Program-made: the position numbers and the translations under genes
NCBI GenBank assembly: GCA_964390645.1
Contig: CAYMLL010000365.1
Coordinates: forward strand, 1-6,702
Origin: CAYMLL01 sp964390645
GTDB taxonomy: Bacteria > Planctomycetota > UBA8108
Direction: 5' to 3'
DNA: 6,702 nucleotides
The notes under the pieces: generated by a model
The model's database searches: none
Seen by the model: only the letters and a program-made list of their open reading frames with translations
What the model was told of the DNA's origin: nothing
Part shown: positions 5,998 to 6,702 of the stretch, piece after piece
Layout: every line of letters begins with the position of its first letter
Position numbering within the stretch: position 1 is the first letter of the stretch

Positions 5998-6021
5998 CGC
6001 GGGCCCCACGGGGGTTCCGCG
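5998..6021 (+). other. Very stable GC hairpin upstream of rpoB
   Basis: The arms 5998-6007 (CGCGGGCCCC) and 6011-6021 (GGGGTTCCGCG) form ten pairs, nine of them G-C and one G-T, with a single bulged T6016 and an ACG loop. No T tract follows, so it is not an intrinsic terminator. A double-strand endonuclease site, a pause site or a protein-binding element are possible roles. Confidence 0.55.
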
Positions 6022-6052
6022 GTGGTACTCACCCTCTCCGTCGCGCGGCTTG

Positions 6053-6073
6053 CGTCCGCGTCGCCGGCGGACG
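6053..6073 (+). other. 7-bp inverted repeat upstream of rpoB
   Basis: CGTCCGC (6053-6059) pairs perfectly with GCGGACG (6067-6073) around a 7-nt loop. It is 31 nt after the previous strong hairpin and could stack with it in one structured leader. There is no T tract after it. Confidence 0.4.
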
Positions 6074-6337
6074 TCGACTCTCGTGGATGCGGACCAAAGA
6101 CCTTCCTTGTCCGTTCGGAAGCACGAAGCCGCAAGCTGATCCCGTACCTGGTGTCCAACGCTCTGCATCGGAATACGGGTCTTGTGCGCGATGAGCCTTC
6201 CGACGGGGTCTGTGGAGAGAGCGGAGCAGGGCTGAGCGAAAGATCTCTGGCTCGTTGGCTCGCAACGATGTTCACGAGGACCACGCGGTGGGTCCAAGGT
6301 CTCGTTCAGTGACGGAGGTCTTCTCGAGGGAGAAACG

Positions 6338-6702
6338 ATGACGGTAGTATTCCCTGACAAGGTCTTCGGGGCGACGGGAGACGCCATCCCGGTCCCGAAC
6401 CTGATGGAGCTGCAGATTCTCGCGTACAAGCGTTTTCTGCAGGCGGACAAGCACTACACGGATCGCGAGAACTTCGGTCTCGAGGCGATCCTGCGAGAGA
6501 TCTTTCCGATCCAGAGCTACGACGGGAAGATCTCCCTCGAGTTCGTCGGCTACGAGCTCGGCCGTCCGCGCTACAACGAGGAGGAGTGCCGCCAGCTTCG
6601 CCTGACGTTCGGCATGCCTTTCAAGATCCGTCTTCGTCTCGAGAAGGAGGAGCAGATCGAGGAGGAGGTCTACCTCGGCGAGATCCCGATCATGATCGGC
6701 GG
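6338..6702 (+). CDS. rpoB: RNA polymerase beta subunit, N-terminal part (runs off the window)
   Basis: This is the catalytic-core subunit of RNA polymerase. The frame from ATG 6338 stays open to the window end, giving 121 full codons of a protein that is usually 1,100-1,400 aa. Family hallmarks are clear: PVPNLMELQILAYKRFLQ (18-35), GLEAILREIFPIQSYDGKIS (47-66), YELGRPRYNEEECRQLRLTF (72-91) and IEEEVYLGEIPIMIG (107-121). The last leads into the invariant glycine-rich segment of the protrusion. The start is supported by GAGGGAG (6326-6332) 5 nt upstream. The rifampicin-binding and catalytic regions lie outside the window. The gene follows rplL after 525 nt, the standard rplL-rpoB order. Confidence 0.97.
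   Translation, partial: MTVVFPDKVFGATGDAIPVPNLMELQILAYKRFLQADKHYTDRENFGLEAILREIFPIQSYDGKISLEFVGYELGRPRYNEEECRQLRLTFGMPFKIRLRLEKEEQIEEEVYLGEIPIMIG

Larger units (their letters stand above)
5813..6337 (+). other. 525-nt non-coding rplL-rpoB gap with several hairpins
   Basis: No convincing gene is present. Open frames here, such as 6022-6312, match no family I know and lack a good ribosome-binding site. The region holds perfect or near-perfect inverted repeats at 5899-5927, 5998-6021 and 6053-6073, and T tracts at 5858-5863 (T6) and 5943-5949 (T7). No strong promoter was found; TTGACG at 5907-5912 lacks a matching -10 box. In E. coli the corresponding gap contains a partial terminator and an RNase III site that set the rpoB level relative to the ribosomal proteins. 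A similar role here is inference. Confidence 0.6.

Noticed and set aside
6022..6312. 96-aa plus-strand frame between rplL and rpoB
   Set aside because: GTG start inside the base of the 5998-6021 hairpin, no Shine-Dalgarno sequence, no recognisable family. Stop-free stretches of this length are common in GC-rich DNA.

Overview
This is a high-GC bacterial chromosome segment (roughly 60% G+C by eye) carrying the translation/transcription core cluster. In order, all on the + strand, it reads: 3' end of cysS; tRNA-Thr(TGT); tRNA-Tyr(GTA); tRNA-Gly(TCC); tRNA-Thr(GGT); tuf (EF-Tu); tRNA-Trp(CCA); secE; nusG; rplK (L11); rplA (L1); rplJ (L10); rplL (L7/L12); and the first 121 codons of rpoB. Every gene expected in this conserved block is present, intact and in the usual order. 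I see no mobile element, CRISPR array, prophage or defence-like cassette.

The organism is most plausibly a member of Planctomycetota, or a close relative. The main reason is SecE: it is about 138 aa with three predicted membrane segments and an IYKEGQGRWAR-type N-terminus, as I recall for planctomycete SecE, instead of the short single-helix form. The RpoB N-terminus and the divergent L10 and L1 sequences fit. EF-Tu alone would also allow FCB-group phyla. This is recall-based inference, not a database result.

Region by region: cysS ends at 98. A GC-rich inverted repeat with a T6 tract may terminate it. A good sigma70-type promoter (TTGAAA, 16-nt spacer, TATAAT) at 139-166 then drives the tRNA cluster and probably tuf and the genes beyond. 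The four-tRNA/tuf unit resembles the thrU-tyrU-glyT-thrT-tufB arrangement of E. coli. tRNA-Trp lies between tuf and secE. SecE (protein export) and NusG (transcription elongation factor) precede two ribosomal-protein pairs, rplKA and rplJL. The pairs are separated by spacers of 91-174 nt that hold inverted repeats, as expected for autogenously regulated ribosomal operons. A 525-nt non-coding gap with several strong hairpins separates rplL from rpoB.

Where the longest reading frame and the ribosome-binding site disagree, I chose starts by Shine-Dalgarno position: secE at 2311, rplA at 3982, rplL at 5405. rplK and rplJ, the first genes after the two candidate leaders, have no convincing Shine-Dalgarno sequence. 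The interest of this window lies in its non-coding regulatory structure and in the enlarged SecE, not in a new gene system.
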